Below, in pieces: positions 62,407-64,000 of a stretch of 64,000 bases of DNA. This stretch comes from Phaeocystidibacter marisrubri (GTDB lineage Bacteria; Bacteroidota; Bacteroidia; Flavobacteriales; Schleiferiaceae): contig NZ_WBVQ01000002.1 of NCBI RefSeq assembly GCF_008933165.1, forward strand, positions 581,569-645,568, read 5' to 3'. Position 1 is the first letter of the stretch, and every line of letters starts with the position of its first letter. The translations under genes were made by a program, and so were the position numbers. The notes below the pieces were generated by a model. It was given only the letters and a program-made list of their open reading frames with translations, was not told the DNA's origin and searched no databases.

Positions 62407-64000
62407 CGTACGTCTTCCATCACATGCACTGCTTCTCGCAAATACAAATCACGACTTAACCCCTTAAACCAGCGGCTGTAATCTTCGGCTTTGCTTGAAT
62501 CTGATTCGAAAAGTTCAATCTGACTAGGCAAAGCAGAAACCGACATACTATCATTCAATCGAGTGAGTTTGTCCCATTGCTTAGCACTCTCTTCACGTGC
62601 TTTGGTTTCAGCCACGTATGCATCATACTGAAGGTTCACTTCTGTATCTTCTTGTTGCGCGGCCAACCAGGTTGCATAGGCAGTGATTCGGGCAAACTTC
62701 GTACTGGTATCTACTCGAGCTACACTGTTTAGAACTGCATTCTTCAACTTCTCAGGTTCGTAACCTGGCCAGATGTCGTAGTACGCGCCAGAAATCTCAT
62801 CCACGCTCAAAGCGGTTGGATATTCCTTCTCGCCCCAATCGATATCTTGCCAAGAGAAAGGCAGAATGATATCCGGCTCAACACCTTGCAACTGCGTGGT
62901 ATGTCCATTAATTCTGTAGAATTTTTGTGTGGTGATTTTCAACGCCCCAAGTGGTTTTACAGAGTTGAACTGAGAACCCACAACATTGTCGATTTCAATT
63001 ACATTCTGAACCGTTCCCTTACCGTGAGTATGACTAGAACCAACCACTACACCGCGATGATAATCTTGAATGGCAGCAGCCACAATCTCGCTGGCAGATG
63101 CCGAACCTTCGTTTACCATCACCACTAGAGGACCATCGTACGAAGTACCTCCGTTTCTATCGGAATAAGTCTGGGCACCACGACGTCTTTCTTTCACTTG
63201 AACCACAGGTCCTTTATCAATAAAGAGACCTACAATATCAATAGCCGCTTGAAGCGATCCTCCGCCGTTATTACGCAAGTCGAAGATGATCCCTTCAACA
63301 TTTTGCTCCTTGAGTTTCTCAATCTCAAGGCGAACATCTTCCGCACAGTTTCTATTCTCACTATCGTAAAAATTCACGTAGAACTTAGGAAGTCGGATAT
63401 ACCCAACTTTGTGCTCATCGCCTAAAACAGCGCTGCGTGCAAACGTTGCTTCGAGTTCCACGATATCGCGCTCAATGGCAATTTCCATGGTCGTCCCATC
63501 TTTCTTCTTCACAGTGAGAATCACCACGGTTCCCTTTGGACCGCGAATCATGCTTACCACCTTGTTAATGCCCATACCAACGACATCAACAGGTTCCTCT
63601 CCTTCTTGTGCTACACGGGTAATCTTGTCGCCTTCTTCCAAATCACCCTGACGCCAAGAGGCGCTTCCTGTAACCACTTTCTCTACGGTAACATAATCAC
63701 CACGAACGCGAAGTTGAGCGCCAATTCCCTCCAATTGACCCGTCATGGAAATCTCGAAATTCTCTTGCTGACGTGGAGGATAATACTCCGTGTGCGGATC
63801 AAACTGCGTTGTAAATGCGTTCATGTAAGCGCCAAACCATTCAGCGCGCTCCATATCCTCTAAATTCTCAAACCACTCTTCATGAACTTCGAGTTCACGT
63901 TCACGAGCTTTCGCTTCAGAAGTGGCAAAATCAAACGGCTCCTCATCGGTAGCCGCTTCCATATCGTCATAAATCCGACTGAGAACGCGCAACTTCAATT
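62403..64000 (-). CDS. prc: C-terminal processing (tail-specific) protease, S41 family (partial, N-terminus outside window)
   Basis: The visible 532 codons continue past the right edge with no start, so the N-terminus is missing. The opening segment (SEAKAREREL... EWFENLEDMERAEWFGAYMNAFTTQFDPHTEYYPP) is the typical pre-PDZ region of Prc/Tsp proteases. It is followed by a PDZ domain (about 105-185; GIGAQLRVRGDYVTVEKVVTGS) and the S41 catalytic domain. The nucleophile Ser is in NEGSASASEIVAAAIQD and the catalytic Lys in SHTHGKGTVQNV. The Prc type, rather than CtpA, is inferred from the long N- and C-terminal helical regions. Its stop overlaps the permease start by 4 nt. Confidence 0.92.
   Translation of the reverse strand, partial: LKLRVLSRIYDDMEAATDEEPFDFATSEAKARERELEVHEEWFENLEDMERAEWFGAYMNAFTTQFDPHTEYYPPRQQENFEISMTGQLEGIGAQLRVRGDYVTVEKVVTGSASWRQGDLEEGDKITRVAQEGEEPVDVVGMGINKVVSMIRGPKGTVVILTVKKKDGTTMEIAIERDIVELEATFARSAVLGDEHKVGYIRLPKFYVNFYDSENRNCAEDVRLEIEKLKEQNVEGIIFDLRNNGGGSLQAAIDIVGLFIDKGPVVQVKERRRGAQTYSDRNGGTSYDGPLVVMVNEGSASASEIVAAAIQDYHRGVVVGSSHTHGKGTVQNVIEIDNVVGSQFNSVKPLGALKITTQKFYRINGHTTQLQGVEPDIILPFSWQDIDWGEKEYPTALSVDEISGAYYDIWPGYEPEKLKNAVLNSVARVDTSTKFARITAYATWLAAQQEDTEVNLQYDAYVAETKAREESAKQWDKLTRLNDSMSVSALPSQIELFESDSSKAEDYSRWFKGLSRDLYLREAVHVMEDVR

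Overview
The window is about 64 kb of ordinary, densely packed chromosome from a member of the Bacteroidota, most likely a marine or aquatic Flavobacteriales (Cryomorphaceae/Schleiferiaceae-like; this rank is inference). Evidence for the phylum: three secreted proteins end in type IX secretion (T9SS) sorting domains (two type A, one type B/gliding-associated); SprB and HYR repeats; a DUF3127 protein; OmpA-TSP3 porin-like proteins; and at least eleven intergenic copies of the Bacteroidota -7 promoter box TAnnTTTG, several with a TTG/TTTG -33 element, upstream of tRNAs and housekeeping genes. I see no insertion sequence, phage, integron, CRISPR array or rRNA.

Layout. 1-253: start of an exported protein running off the left edge (minus). 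299-5013: minus-strand pabB-tilS-dsbD. 5120-8212: lpdA and lnt (minus). 8292-9258: pssA and purS (plus). 9372-11512: acpH-like gene and a GNAT-nitrilase fusion (plus). 11509-12099: small outer-membrane-type protein (minus). 12269-13738: vanadium-haloperoxidase/PAP2 lipoprotein with its own terminator. 14022-24665: a four-gene surface operon (SprB-repeat protein, VCBS/ASPIC lipoprotein, 1518-residue HYR/T9SS adhesin-like protein, OmpA-family protein) bounded by a promoter and terminators. 24756-24992: tRNA-Leu(TAA) and tRNA-Gly(GCC), each with its own promoter. 25075-28258: divergent mutS and spoU/trmH. 28370-30983: ompA-TSP3, deoxynucleoside kinase and folK (minus). 31031-34475: sppA, a queuosine-precursor transporter and a flippase-like protein (plus). 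34454-37490: DUF2797, GH3-family and second deoxynucleoside kinase. 37562-43292: hppA, pdhB and a LamG/T9SS-B protein (minus). 43450-47570: etfB, etfA, bifunctional nuclease and CNT transporter (plus). 47694-50117: thyA, an unknown exported protein and folA (plus). 50207-53560: tig-clpP-clpX (minus). 53735-56269: SPOR-domain outer-membrane protein, DUF3127 and flavin reductase. 56372: tRNA-Leu(TAG). 56716-60671: secreted GH13 alpha-amylase and AtoE-like transporter. 60668-64000: prc-dppC-aat, running off the right edge.

Functionally this is mostly core metabolism and envelope biology: folate and thymidylate synthesis (pabB, folK, folA, thyA), nucleoside salvage (two dNKs, CNT), pyruvate oxidation (pdhB, lpdA), fatty-acid electron transfer (etfAB), phospholipid and lipoprotein maturation (pssA, lnt), protein quality control (tig-clpPX, prc, sppA, aat) and sodium/proton energetics (hppA). 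The most accessory-looking part is the 12.3-24.7 kb surface cluster. There the two T9SS-style repeat proteins share a duplicated N-terminal module of about 245 residues, and the larger carries seven repeats averaging exactly 240 bp followed by three of exactly 243 bp. No intergenic gap exceeds 300 bases; the longest (13739-14021) holds a terminator and a promoter.
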